This document shows positions 16,998-25,887 of a stretch of 36,209 nt of DNA, one piece after another (positions within the stretch are counted from its first letter, which is position 1; every line of letters starts with the position of its first letter). The notes under the pieces are model-generated. The model was not told where the DNA came from, did not search any database, and saw only the letters and a program-made list of their open reading frames with translations. This DNA is from Bacteroidales bacterium (lineage in GTDB: Bacteria; Bacteroidota; Bacteroidia; Bacteroidales; UBA10428). Made by a program: the position numbers and the translations under genes. The stretch covers positions 1 through 36,209 of the forward strand of contig JAFGVA010000146.1 of the NCBI GenBank assembly GCA_016938235.1, read 5' to 3'.

Positions 16998-18938
16998 ATG
17001 AAAAATACATTAATCCTGCTCTTATGCTTAATGCTTAATGTTATCATAATGGCACAGGGAACACACCGAACAGGAATAGAAAAAATATATGTTGATGCTA
17101 TACCGGTAAAATCCTCCATTGCAACAGTAACAAATAATTTACCGTCGGATGCTGTTTGCTACAGAATATTTATCGATATGGCTCCGCAAGCCTCGTTTTC
17201 ATCAATTGTTGGTTTCAGTCATGGTCATATAAAAGATCAGATTGATTATGAAGGTGCATCTCCCTATCCAATTGATATTAGTACTACTACAGAATTTTTT
17301 AATACTGCAGTTTTCGGCTCTGCATTAGGCGAAGATATTCAAGTTGATTTTCTGGCTTTCGACTCATCATTAATGTATGATTCTTTTATTAGTGTTGGAA
17401 GTGTTACTAATGAATGGATAGGTGTTCCTACCTACTTAAATTCAAATGGCTACGTTGAAGGAGAAGCCATAGAAACCACTACAACCCCCGGATTTGATCT
17501 TACTATGCTTGGTAATGTAAACTCGTCGGAAAGTTTATATACCAGTGATGGCGTATGGGCTGCGGTTCTTCCAACCAAAGATAAGGTTAAAGGCCCTGTT
17601 GAAACAGACTCAACGATTGTATTCATAGGCCAGTTTACAACAAACGGTATTTTTAGTTTTAGTATTAATACCGGATTAATTATACCTAGTGGCGCAAATT
17701 ATAATCTGACTTATAGCTTTGCAACAGGTAAATGGAATAATAAATGGAATACGCTTGATGATGTTGGAAACACTGTTATTCAATTTACCCCACTAGCTAA
17801 CGTTTATGGCCCGGCAATAGAACATCCGGTTGTAAGTATTCCCTTTGGAGCAGATGGTGATACTGTTGTTCGTAAAAATGTTCCCTTTTTGTTAAAAGCA
17901 AATGCCAGTGACAATGATGGAAATATAGATTCGGTTGAATTCAGGGTAAATGATGTTGTTGTTGGTATTGATTATACCGAACCTTACGAAATAGAATACA
18001 CTGCTTCAAATCCTTTTATTTTTACGACAGTTGCAATAGATAATGATGGTGCTGTTACCTTATCGGATCCTGTGAATGTAATTACCAGCGACAATAACCT
18101 TCTTCCCGAAATTAAATTTACTAAACCAACCGATAATTATCTTGTAGCAAAAGATTCAACCATTACAGCTATTATAAATGTTGCCGATTACGATGGGTAT
18201 ATCGATACTCTTTACTTAATTATTAACGATTCTGTTTATGCTACCTTTGATACAGTTATAAACAAGCAGGTTGAATACAAATGGACTGTTAGCAAAAAAG
18301 GGAATTTTACCCTTAAAGCTTATGCTATAGATAATGAGGGTGGATTTAGTGAGAAATCGATCGGTTACAGAGTCGGAATTTCACCCCAGATCGAACTTAC
18401 CGAACCCTTAAATAACAGCAATATTCTGATAAACAGTTCAACAAATCTTGTTGCCAGCACAAGTGATAGCGATGGAACCATTGATTATGTGGTTTTTTAT
18501 GTAAATAACCAGCTATTAGATACCATTAAATCAGAGCCATATGAGATATCCTGGCTTCCTTCAGTTCAGGGTACATATGTTATTAAAGCCGTTGCTGCTG
18601 ACAATGATGGATTATTGGGTATTTCCTCTCCCATTACTGTTAATATCGGTCTTCAATCTAATTTAGTGAATCGCACTGAAAATGGTTCTGAGGTGAAGGT
18701 TTATCCAAATCCGGTTGATAACATTTTAAATCTTTCAATAAACTCTGAACAAGCACTTGAATCAGGCACAGTTCAAATTATTGATCAATTAAGCAAAATA
18801 TTAATCAGTCAGAAAATTCAGTCAGGACAGAAGCAACATACTATCCAATTGGATATAACTGATTTTGAACCAGGAATTTATATTGTACAAATACAATTAA
18901 ATAATTCATTACAAAATATATCAATAATTAAGTATTAA
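16998..18938 (+). CDS. T9SS-exported surface protein: shared N-module plus three Ig-like repeats
   Basis: This is a 646-residue protein, a shorter paralogue of the one just upstream. A signal peptide ends IIMAQ. The shared module covers about 22-265 (GIEKIYVDAIPV, VCYRIFIDM, FFNTAVFG, MYDSFISVG, FIGQFTTNGIFSFSIN). It has a small insertion after the first motif (GHIKDQIDYEGASPY region). Three Ig-like repeats follow at about 277-365, 370-460 and 462-552 (SDNDGNIDSVEFRVND and relatives). A T9SS type-A sorting domain ends the chain (VKVYPNPVDNILNLSI, about 567-646). A strong terminator follows, so this is the last gene of the unit that includes 13960. It probably differs from its neighbour mainly in stalk length, by gain or loss of Ig repeats. 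Confidence 0.8.
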   Translation: MKNTLILLLCLMLNVIIMAQGTHRTGIEKIYVDAIPVKSSIATVTNNLPSDAVCYRIFIDMAPQASFSSIVGFSHGHIKDQIDYEGASPYPIDISTTTEFFNTAVFGSALGEDIQVDFLAFDSSLMYDSFISVGSVTNEWIGVPTYLNSNGYVEGEAIETTTTPGFDLTMLGNVNSSESLYTSDGVWAAVLPTKDKVKGPVETDSTIVFIGQFTTNGIFSFSINTGLIIPSGANYNLTYSFATGKWNNKWNTLDDVGNTVIQFTPLANVYGPAIEHPVVSIPFGADGDTVVRKNVPFLLKANASDNDGNIDSVEFRVNDVVVGIDYTEPYEIEYTASNPFIFTTVAIDNDGAVTLSDPVNVITSDNNLLPEIKFTKPTDNYLVAKDSTITAIINVADYDGYIDTLYLIINDSVYATFDTVINKQVEYKWTVSKKGNFTLKAYAIDNEGGFSEKSIGYRVGISPQIELTEPLNNSNILINSSTNLVASTSDSDGTIDYVVFYVNNQLLDTIKSEPYEISWLPSVQGTYVIKAVAADNDGLLGISSPITVNIGLQSNLVNRTENGSEVKVYPNPVDNILNLSINSEQALESGTVQIIDQLSKILISQKIQSGQKQHTIQLDITDFEPGIYIVQIQLNNSLQNISIIKY

Positions 18939-18944
18939 AATATA

Positions 18945-18981
18945 CTGAAGGCGGGTATAAAAGCCTGCCTTCAGCTTTTTT
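18945..18981 (+). terminator. Rho-independent terminator after the Ig-repeat genes
   Basis: CTGAAGGCGGG pairs with CCTGCCTTCAG (11 bp with one G-T pair) around an eight-base loop and is followed by a run of six T. It separates the module genes from the TonB receptor. Confidence 0.88.
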
Positions 18982-19002
18982 AATTCTTATGAACTAAACC
19001 CC

Positions 19003-22000
19003 ATGAAGCATTTATTATTCTTAATACTGTTTATTATCACAGTTCAGTTTTCAGATGCCCAAACTTTTTTAAGAGGCACAATTTCTGACAATAAAGGTGA
19101 AACACTTATCGGGGCAACCATTTATGCCAAGAATAATCCATCGCAAGGCACAATAACCGATTTTGATGGAAATTACAGCCTAAAGTTAAGCGATTCATCA
19201 CCTCAGGTAATTGTTATAAAATATATTGGATACCAGACTCAGGAACGCAGCATTAGTTTTACAAATGAGAAAATTATCCAGCTAAATATAGTTTTAGCCC
19301 CTGCGTCGGAAGAAATTGAGGAGGTGGTTGTTCACGGCAAACTCGATCGATCAGCAGAATCAGTCATGAAAACTCTCCAGATGAAATCGATTGAAACTAT
19401 CGATTATATATCAAAAGAAACGATTTCAAAAACCGGAGACTCCGATATCAAAGATGCAATTAAAAGAGTTACTGGTGTTTCAACAGTAAACGATTTTGTA
19501 ACTGTAAGAGGGCTGAATGACCGATTTGTTAAAACAACAATGAATTCGGCCAGAATTCCAACTCTTGATCCATTTACAAACAATTTAAAACTGGATATTT
19601 TTCCAACAAGTTTAATAGATAATGTTATAGTACGAAAAACCCAAAGTCCTGATATTCCTGCCGACTGGGCCGGTGCCTATCTTGATATTCAAACAAGAGA
19701 TTTTCCTGTTAAATTATTAATTTCGGCAAAATCATCTTTTGGATTCAACAACCAGTCGACCTTTAGAAAGGTTGTTTCGTCAAAAAAAGGACCGACAGAT
19801 TGGCTGGGTTACGACAATGGATTTAGAGACATTGGTAATCATTATACCCAAGAAACATTTCCGTTTTATAATGGCTACCCTCTTGGTAAAGAAAATGGCA
19901 TGCGTGCCTATGATGAGTTCAGCGCATTAGGTTTGTCGGAATACTACAATTTAATCGGGATAGACCATGACCAGTTAGGTGCATACCATTTCCTTCACGA
20001 TTTAGATAACAATGCTTATTATCGCTTGAGCTTGGTTGAATTGGGTTATCTTGCACCTGGTATGATTAACAATGATGAAGCTGTTTTTAATGCTTCAATT
20101 GATTATACTCTAAGTGATTCGAAAATCGAAGCTTATAATATAATAAATTCCGATTTGGCAGATTTTGGATCTTCTCTTCCGGGATACTTTACAACTGAAA
20201 AGACAGCTCCGATTCAATTTAGCCAGGAGCTTGCCATAGGTAATCAATTAACACTTTTTAATAAGCCATTAGGTTATATGTTTGGCCTCAAATATTCAAG
20301 TAATGTTATTAGTTCTGTATGGAATGATGCGATAATATATAATCCATTTCTACAGGAAGTTATAAATGATATCGACCGCAATGAAACAATAGAAACCAAT
20401 AACTGGAGTGCCCTGATAAACCTATCCTATAAACCCAATCCGTTTCACAATATCAGAATTCTGATTATGCCTAATCTTTGGGGGCAAAACCGTGCCAGAT
20501 TTGAGGAAATATATGGTAGCGATTCAGAAATAAACTCAACCTACAGTCATAAATACATACAAAGATATGAAGAGCGCAGCCAAATGATATATCAAATTGG
20601 CACATCACATTTCTTTCCCGAATACAGATTGAAGGTTCAGTCTGATGTATCATTTACAGATGGCAAAAGCAGTATTCCCGACTATAGAAATATTGAAATA
20701 AAACAAATTGATGATAGTCAAAACTGGACTTTTGGGGCGCAAAGTACAAATGACAGAATTTACCGCTATTACAACGATAATATCCTGGATGCGAGACTAA
20801 AAGCCGAGATTCCTGTTAACAAAAAGGGTAATCTCCCTCGAAATATAAAGGTCGGTGCGTCATATATGGTTAACAGGGCAAACAGTAACCAGTTTATATA
20901 CCGTGCAGAATTAGGAGACGACTTTGCTGAATTTCATGATTATAAAGAATTCCTGTCACAGGAAAACTTTAAAATCCGAGAAAAAACTCTCCCGCTATTC
21001 TATGAGCTTCAATCTTCAGTTGATGACGCCACATTTGGAGAGCGCTCTATTACAAGTTATTATGCAATGCTCGATTTTTCAGTAATAAAACAATTAATTA
21101 TTTCTGGCGGGTTAAGAATTGAGATTTCTGATTTACTATCAGATGTGGAAGCGTACAAAGACTTTCCGGAAAATGATCCAAGAAGAGAATTTCCGGGTGG
21201 AACAGGCCCAATTGATAATAGTTTGCAAATTTTAAATCCTTCGAGAATTGAAGCAATTAATAACCTGCCAAGTGTAAATCTTTTGTATAAAATCCTTGAA
21301 AAAGAAAATTTTTCTCTAAATGGTCGACTCAATTATGGAAAGTCACTTGTTCGCCCCAGCAATAAAGAAGTTTTAAATATTTGGAGATGGGATATTGAAC
21401 TGGAAACCTATGTAATCGGTAATCCGGGACTAAAAATCACAGAAATTGACAATTATGACATCCGTTTTGAATCTTACTTTTCTAGCGGCGAATATTTATC
21501 GCTTAGTGGTTTTTATAAAGAATTCGCTGCGCCTATACAGTTAATTCGTGCTGCAGGTTTTTCGTGGATAAATGCTGATAATTCAGAGTTATACGGACTG
21601 GAATTAGAAGGAAAAAAACTTATAATGAAAGATTTATTTTTCAGCTCTAATTTAACCTATGTATATGCCCGCTCCTCTTTCACAGAAGAGATTTTGGGTA
21701 TATATGTCAAACGAGAGGATCCGATGTATGGCCAGGCACCATATATAGTTAATGCCATGCTCGATTATACCAATAAAAAATTTAAAACCAGTGCTACATT
21801 TTCTTATAATGTTCAGGGGCCCAAGCTTGTAGTTGTTTTATTAAATCAGCTACCAAATGTGTATGAAATGCCCAGAAAATCGCTCGACTTTAAGCTTGCA
21901 AAAACTTTTGGTGAACATTTTACCTGCGATATAAAAGTTCGAAATATACTTAATGCTCCCGTTGTTTGGAGGTATGATGAATATGATCCAAAATGGACAA

Positions 22001-22146
22001 AGTCAGACGAGAATCAAAAGTTTAAAACAATATGGAAAGATGCTTTTGGAATTACTACTTCTGACTATCCATTTAACTGGGGAACAATTTATCGAAACTA
22101 TAAAACAGGTATATCCTATGTTTTAAGTATAGCCTATAATTTTTAA
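19003..22146 (+). CDS. TonB-dependent outer-membrane receptor (full length, no SusD partner)
   Basis: This is a 1047-residue outer-membrane receptor. Signal peptide 1-19 ends SDAQ. Residues about 22-105 are a carboxypeptidase-regulatory-like beta-sandwich (GTISDNKGETLIGATIYAKN, GTITDFDGNYSL). The plug covers about 125-235 (DAIKRVTGVSTVNDFVTVRG, then RFVKTTMNSARIPTLDP and DWAGAYLDIQT). The rest is a 22-strand-type barrel that ends in the outer-membrane aromatic signature YVLSIAYNF. Receptors of this plug type in Bacteroidota often stand beside beta-helix surface proteins such as the one at 3484 rather than SusD lipoproteins. The substrate is not evident. A terminator lies just upstream, so it has its own promoter or depends on readthrough. 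The last module protein follows after about 140 bp. Confidence 0.9.
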   Translation: MKHLLFLILFIITVQFSDAQTFLRGTISDNKGETLIGATIYAKNNPSQGTITDFDGNYSLKLSDSSPQVIVIKYIGYQTQERSISFTNEKIIQLNIVLAPASEEIEEVVVHGKLDRSAESVMKTLQMKSIETIDYISKETISKTGDSDIKDAIKRVTGVSTVNDFVTVRGLNDRFVKTTMNSARIPTLDPFTNNLKLDIFPTSLIDNVIVRKTQSPDIPADWAGAYLDIQTRDFPVKLLISAKSSFGFNNQSTFRKVVSSKKGPTDWLGYDNGFRDIGNHYTQETFPFYNGYPLGKENGMRAYDEFSALGLSEYYNLIGIDHDQLGAYHFLHDLDNNAYYRLSLVELGYLAPGMINNDEAVFNASIDYTLSDSKIEAYNIINSDLADFGSSLPGYFTTEKTAPIQFSQELAIGNQLTLFNKPLGYMFGLKYSSNVISSVWNDAIIYNPFLQEVINDIDRNETIETNNWSALINLSYKPNPFHNIRILIMPNLWGQNRARFEEIYGSDSEINSTYSHKYIQRYEERSQMIYQIGTSHFFPEYRLKVQSDVSFTDGKSSIPDYRNIEIKQIDDSQNWTFGAQSTNDRIYRYYNDNILDARLKAEIPVNKKGNLPRNIKVGASYMVNRANSNQFIYRAELGDDFAEFHDYKEFLSQENFKIREKTLPLFYELQSSVDDATFGERSITSYYAMLDFSVIKQLIISGGLRIEISDLLSDVEAYKDFPENDPRREFPGGTGPIDNSLQILNPSRIEAINNLPSVNLLYKILEKENFSLNGRLNYGKSLVRPSNKEVLNIWRWDIELETYVIGNPGLKITEIDNYDIRFESYFSSGEYLSLSGFYKEFAAPIQLIRAAGFSWINADNSELYGLELEGKKLIMKDLFFSSNLTYVYARSSFTEEILGIYVKREDPMYGQAPYIVNAMLDYTNKKFKTSATFSYNVQGPKLVVVLLNQLPNVYEMPRKSLDFKLAKTFGEHFTCDIKVRNILNAPVVWRYDEYDPKWTKSDENQKFKTIWKDAFGITTSDYPFNWGTIYRNYKTGISYVLSIAYNF

Positions 22147-22285
22147 TAGTAAATCAGTAGATTTTATATGGATAACAACCTTGATTATTTAACTCATAAA
22201 CCACACAAGAAACTGATAAAATTAATCTTTGAGTTCCCTGTCAGCCAGCAGGCAGGCTCTGATAAATAAAATAAATTACCAACCT

Positions 22286-23644
22286 ATGAAAAAGGAATAT
22301 ATTTTTATAACTGTTATTCTAATCTTTTCCCATATTATCGCCAGCGCCCAGCTAAAAGATATTCTGGTTGAGAAATACTATATATCAGCAGAACATGATA
22401 CAGACTTTGCCGGAATGATTCTTCCTTCAAATTCAGTAACCTACAGAATATTTGCTGAACTTGAACCAGAGGTGGAATTAAATTCGCTTTTTGCCGATGC
22501 AGACCATCCGCTGTCAATAGAAAGCACAGAGATTTTTTTTAATCACAGATTTGCAAAAAAAAGCCTTGGTAAAAACTTCAATTCCGATTTTCTTCAAGCT
22601 TTTACTACTAATAGTTACTATCATCTTGATAGCTGGTTAACAATTGGGTTTGCAACCGACAAACATATTGGAATACCAAAGACCTTTGATACCGATGGTT
22701 CAATAATTCCAGAATCATTAGTGCAAGTTAAACATGAAGATGCAGGAATCCCCATTAGTGAAAATGATGGTCTTGCATTGGCAGATTCAAGTATGCTTGC
22801 TTACACTATTGAAAATACAAACGCCATTTTAACTCCGTTTTTATTTGACAGTGTTGGCAAAAATTTTATTACTACTGAACCTGTTGTATATGCCTTTAAA
22901 GAAAACGAATCAGGTAAAAAAGTCGGATTTATTGCACCCCATGCATCAAATATTGTTTTGCTCGGGCAAATAACCACAAATGGAGAACTAAGTTTTCAGT
23001 TAAACCTCGACCTTTTTGATCCGAACAATGGCCCTATTGGAACCAGATACAGGTATGTATCAAAAGACACCTTAACCGGAACTCAGGGTTCTGCCGACAA
23101 TGCTATTAATGTTGTATATAGTAATAAATTAAAATTCCCAAAAAAAACAGGATGCACAAACCCTTATTTTACCTGCTTTGACTCGGAGGCCATAGTAGAC
23201 GATGGCTCTTGTACCAGTTGCGATTCAATAATTCTGGGTTGTTTAGATCCAAATGCTTGTAATTATTTATCCGAAATATCCAGGGGTGTAAATTATTCAT
23301 TTCCTGAATTATGTTGTTATGGCCCTGATAATTGTGGAAACAGGGATATTAATAAAGTATGCCCCGGCTATAATATGAATACCGGATCAACATTAAATAT
23401 TTTTCCCAGTATTGTTACCAATGAACTCAATGTAGAAATTTATAATTCATACAATGCATCAAATGAGGAACTGGTTATTATTAATTCTTTTGGTGTTATT
23501 GTGTTAAAGAAAAATATTAATAGCACAGATTCTGATACAAAAACACTTAGTTTCGATTTATCAACGCTAAACAAAGGATTTTATCTTATAAAATATAATT
23601 CGAAAGGCAATAATTCTTTAATGCAAAGATTTGCCAAACTATAA
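22286..23644 (+). CDS. T9SS-exported protein: shared N-module plus cysteine-rich units
   Basis: The protein is 452 residues from the ATG at 22286, which gives a clean signal peptide (MKKEYIFITV..., ending IIASAQ). A longer reading from a TTG at 22229 adds an implausible leader and is rejected. The shared module covers about 22-250 (LKDILVEKYYI, VTYRIFAEL, FFNHRFAKKSLG, HLDSWLTIG, LLGQITTNGELSFQLNL); it is closest by eye to the second module of the 8587 protein. Two cysteine-rich units follow (GCTNPYFTC at about 289, GCLDPNACNY at about 318). The C-terminus looks like a divergent T9SS type-A domain, with LNIFPSIVTNELNVEI in place of the usual YPNP, and it ends with NKGFYLIKY. A terminator follows. 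It probably belongs to the same system as the TonB receptor before it. Confidence 0.75.
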   Translation: MKKEYIFITVILIFSHIIASAQLKDILVEKYYISAEHDTDFAGMILPSNSVTYRIFAELEPEVELNSLFADADHPLSIESTEIFFNHRFAKKSLGKNFNSDFLQAFTTNSYYHLDSWLTIGFATDKHIGIPKTFDTDGSIIPESLVQVKHEDAGIPISENDGLALADSSMLAYTIENTNAILTPFLFDSVGKNFITTEPVVYAFKENESGKKVGFIAPHASNIVLLGQITTNGELSFQLNLDLFDPNNGPIGTRYRYVSKDTLTGTQGSADNAINVVYSNKLKFPKKTGCTNPYFTCFDSEAIVDDGSCTSCDSIILGCLDPNACNYLSEISRGVNYSFPELCCYGPDNCGNRDINKVCPGYNMNTGSTLNIFPSIVTNELNVEIYNSYNASNEELVIINSFGVIVLKKNINSTDSDTKTLSFDLSTLNKGFYLIKYNSKGNNSLMQRFAKL

Positions 23645-23680
23645 AAGTTCATTCCTTCTGTTCCCGGCTTTTTTTCATTT

Positions 23681-23711
23681 TTCCCGGTTCAATTCTGAAT
23701 CGGGAATTTTT
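23681..23711 (+). terminator. Rho-independent terminator closing the secreted-protein island
   Basis: TTCCCG-g-TTCA pairs with TGAA-t-CGGGAA around a short loop, then TTTTT. It acts for the plus strand; the minus-strand gene ending at 23810 lacks a matching A-run on the other side of the hairpin. Confidence 0.8.
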
Positions 23712-23809
23712 ATTTGTTCAAAAAGCACTAATAGTTCATGATGAACAAATACCAGTTTTGCAAACAAAAATAGTATTAAATGAAGTTTAAGTGGTGAATA
23801 GTTAATGAG

Positions 23810-24505
23810 TTATTCCGAAAACTTATAACCAACCCCTTTAACAGTTTTGATATACTTCTCTCCTATCTTTTCCCTGAGTTTCCTGATATGAACATCAATG
23901 GTACGGTCTCCCACAATAATGTTTTCGCCCCATACCTGATCAAATATTTCTTCGCGAGTATAAACTTTGCCCGGCTTCGAAGAAAGAAGTAACAATAATT
24001 CAAATTCTTTCTTTGGTAAAACAAGCTCTTTTTTCTTTTTATAAATTATATACTTCTCACGATCGATTGTAATATCACCCTTTTCAATCAGCTTTGGACT
24101 AGCTTCCGGAATGTCATTATCCCAGTTCACGCGTTTAAAAAGAGCCTTCAGCCTGCTTATTAACACCCTGGGCTTTATTGGTTTTGTAATGTAATCGTCG
24201 CCTCCGGCTTCAAAACCTGCAACCTGACTGTAATCCTCACCACGAGCTGTTAAAAAAGCTATTACAGTTTTTTCCAATGCAGGGTTTTCTCTCAGTTTTT
24301 CGCAGGTTTCAATGCCATCAATTTCAGGCATCATAACATCAAGGAGAACCAAATGAGGATGAATTTTATTTGCCAGTTCAATGGCTTTATTACCATTAGA
24401 TGCAGTAAAAATAGTATACCCTTCCTTTTTTAGATTATAGCTTAAAAATTCAAGAATATCAGGTTCATCATCTACAACAAGAATTTTGTAGTCCTGGTTC
24501 TCCAT
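23810..24505 (-). CDS. PhoB/OmpR-family response regulator
   Basis: This is a 231-residue DNA-binding response regulator. The receiver domain occupies 1-122: acidic pair Asp12-Asp13, phospho-acceptor Asp56 in LVLLDVMMPEIDG, Thr86 and Lys108 in DYITKPIKP. A winged-helix OmpR/PhoB output domain fills about 130-231 (KKEFELLLLLSSKPGKVYTR, REEIFDQVWGENIIVGDRTI, VKGVGYKFSE). It is the only minus-strand gene in the window and is convergent with the module gene at 22286. No sensor kinase is adjacent, so it is either an orphan or is paired elsewhere. The 235-bp gap to the decayed TonB gene (24506-24740) is the divergent promoter region. The family resemblance to PhoB makes phosphate control possible but unproven; regulation of the adjacent island is only a guess from position. 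Confidence 0.9.
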   Translation of the reverse strand: MENQDYKILVVDDEPDILEFLSYNLKKEGYTIFTASNGNKAIELANKIHPHLVLLDVMMPEIDGIETCEKLRENPALEKTVIAFLTARGEDYSQVAGFEAGGDDYITKPIKPRVLISRLKALFKRVNWDNDIPEASPKLIEKGDITIDREKYIIYKKKKELVLPKKEFELLLLLSSKPGKVYTREEIFDQVWGENIIVGDRTIDVHIRKLREKIGEKYIKTVKGVGYKFSE

Positions 24506-24740
24506 AAGGCAATGTTTAATTAATGTTAATTGAATTACGAATATACTATTTCTTCTGATAAAGTTTGCATACAGCGGTTTAATATGATTTCACACAGCAT
24601 GGCTTTAATAATTCAATCTTAAATTAACCTTAGTTTTTAGTAATACATAAAGTAAACTTAATAGAAGGATAATTCAGATATAAGACCCGCCTGTTATACT
24701 CTCTATTTCTTTGTACTAGTTTTTTTTCAATAATATTTCA

Positions 24741-25772
24741 ATGATAGAGAGAGTAAAGTTATTTATGTATTTATTTGGGTTTTTGCCTGGAATTGTATGG
24801 AGTCAGACAGGCTCCATAGCAGGTAAAATTTACGATGCAAAAACCAATGAAACCCTTATTGGCGCAACAGTAGTTATTAATGAAACCACAAAAGGAACCA
24901 TTACAGATTTTGATGGGAATTTCAGCCTTGAAAACGTGAATCCGGGTACATATAATCTTTTGATTTCATATGTATCGTATAAAACTCTTGAGGTAAAATC
25001 CATTGCTGTTACTTCTGGTCAGGCAACTAATTTAAATATAAAAATGGAACCGGCCACTACAGCTCTTGAAGAAGTTCAGGTTGTAACTAAAGCCAATCGC
25101 GAAGCCGAAACCATGTTACTTATCGACAGGAAAACTGCCAGCGTAGGTATAGAAAATATCGGGGCACAGGAACTGGCAAAGAAAGGTGTGTCAAATGCCG
25201 CAGATGCCGCAACTAAAGTTACCGGTATCACCAAGCAGGAAGGAAGCTCCAGCCTTAACGTTCGGGGTTTAGGCGACAGGTATAATACCACTACACTCAA
25301 CAGCTTGCCCCTTCCATCCAATAATTCAAAATTGAAAAACATCAACCTCGGATTATTTAATTCCGATATCATTTCTCATATTTCCATCGAAAAATCCTAT
25401 TCACCCTGGTTATATGGCGATTTTGGCGGTGCCAACATTGATATTAACACAAAAAAATATGTTGGTAAGGAGTTTTTCTCGGTGCAATTAGGCCAGGGAT
25501 TCAACAGTACCCTGCTTAACAATGAAAACTTTTATACAATTGACGGGCCATCAAAGATTGGATTTCAAAATTTAGAGTTTCCAAATATTGACTTATTAAA
25601 CGATAAAATTAAATATGATTTCTCAAACTCGTGGAATCCTATATCTACAAGTACAAAGCCCAACACCAATATATCACTGTCAGCAGGAAAATCAATAAAT
25701 TTAAAAAATAATTCAAGTTTAAACAGCTTCCTCACACTTTCGTTTGATAACTGGTCAGTCAAAAGCAGTTGA
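24741..25772 (+). pseudogene. Truncated TonB-dependent receptor (N-terminal third only)
   Basis: This is a 343-codon frame with signal peptide (ending IVWSQ), carboxypeptidase-regulatory-like domain (about 25-110: GSIAGKIYDAKTNETLIGAT, GTITDFDGNFSLENV) and a nearly complete plug (DAATKVTGITKQEGSSSLNV, RGLGDRYNTTTLNSLPLPS, YGDFGGANIDINTKKY). It then stops after the first barrel strands (LTLSFDNWSVKSS). Full-length receptors need roughly 600-700 more residues of barrel, so no functional channel can form. The stop coincides with a switch to a different frame (see the next entry), which points to a deletion junction near 25740-25765. The gene is of the same receptor class as the one at 19003, but the two are clearly diverged. 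Confidence 0.8.
24744..24755 (+). repeat. 12-bp inverted repeat, left copy
   Basis: ATAGAGAGAGTA begins just inside the truncated receptor gene; its exact reverse complement is at 25888-25899. A shorter version of the complement (TACTCTCTAT) also occurs upstream at 24697-24706, so a hairpin over the start codon is possible. The sequence is simple GA repeat, which lowers its significance. Confidence 0.5.
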
Positions 25773-25887
25773 CGGACTTACAGTTTCTGAAAACGAAAGT
25801 GCAACCGGTGCAGGTAATGGTCTAAACAAACCATCGTGGTTGTCCGATGCATTGAATACAGTTAATGGTGTGAAAATTATTCAATAA
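25738..25887 (+). pseudogene. C-terminal remnant of another gene, out of frame with the truncated receptor
   Basis: In the +1 frame relative to the receptor, the sequence stays open through the receptor's stop and reads AVDGLTVSENESATGAGN followed by GLNKPSWLSDALNTVNGV, ending with KIIQ and TAA at 25885-25887. The residues look like true protein sequence rather than random AT-rich translation. The end (IIQ) is not an outer-membrane barrel terminus, so it is not simply the missing end of the receptor. The most likely history is a deletion joining the head of the receptor gene to the tail of a gene further downstream. I do not recognise the family. Confidence 0.5.

Noticed and set aside
22229-22285. 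TTG start that would extend the last module protein by 19 residues
   Set aside because: The extension would bury the signal peptide; the ATG at 22286 gives a normal one.
3484-23644. Polysaccharide utilisation locus or cellulosome
   Set aside because: There is no SusD, no glycoside hydrolase or lyase, and the TonB receptor is not of the SusC type paired with SusD.
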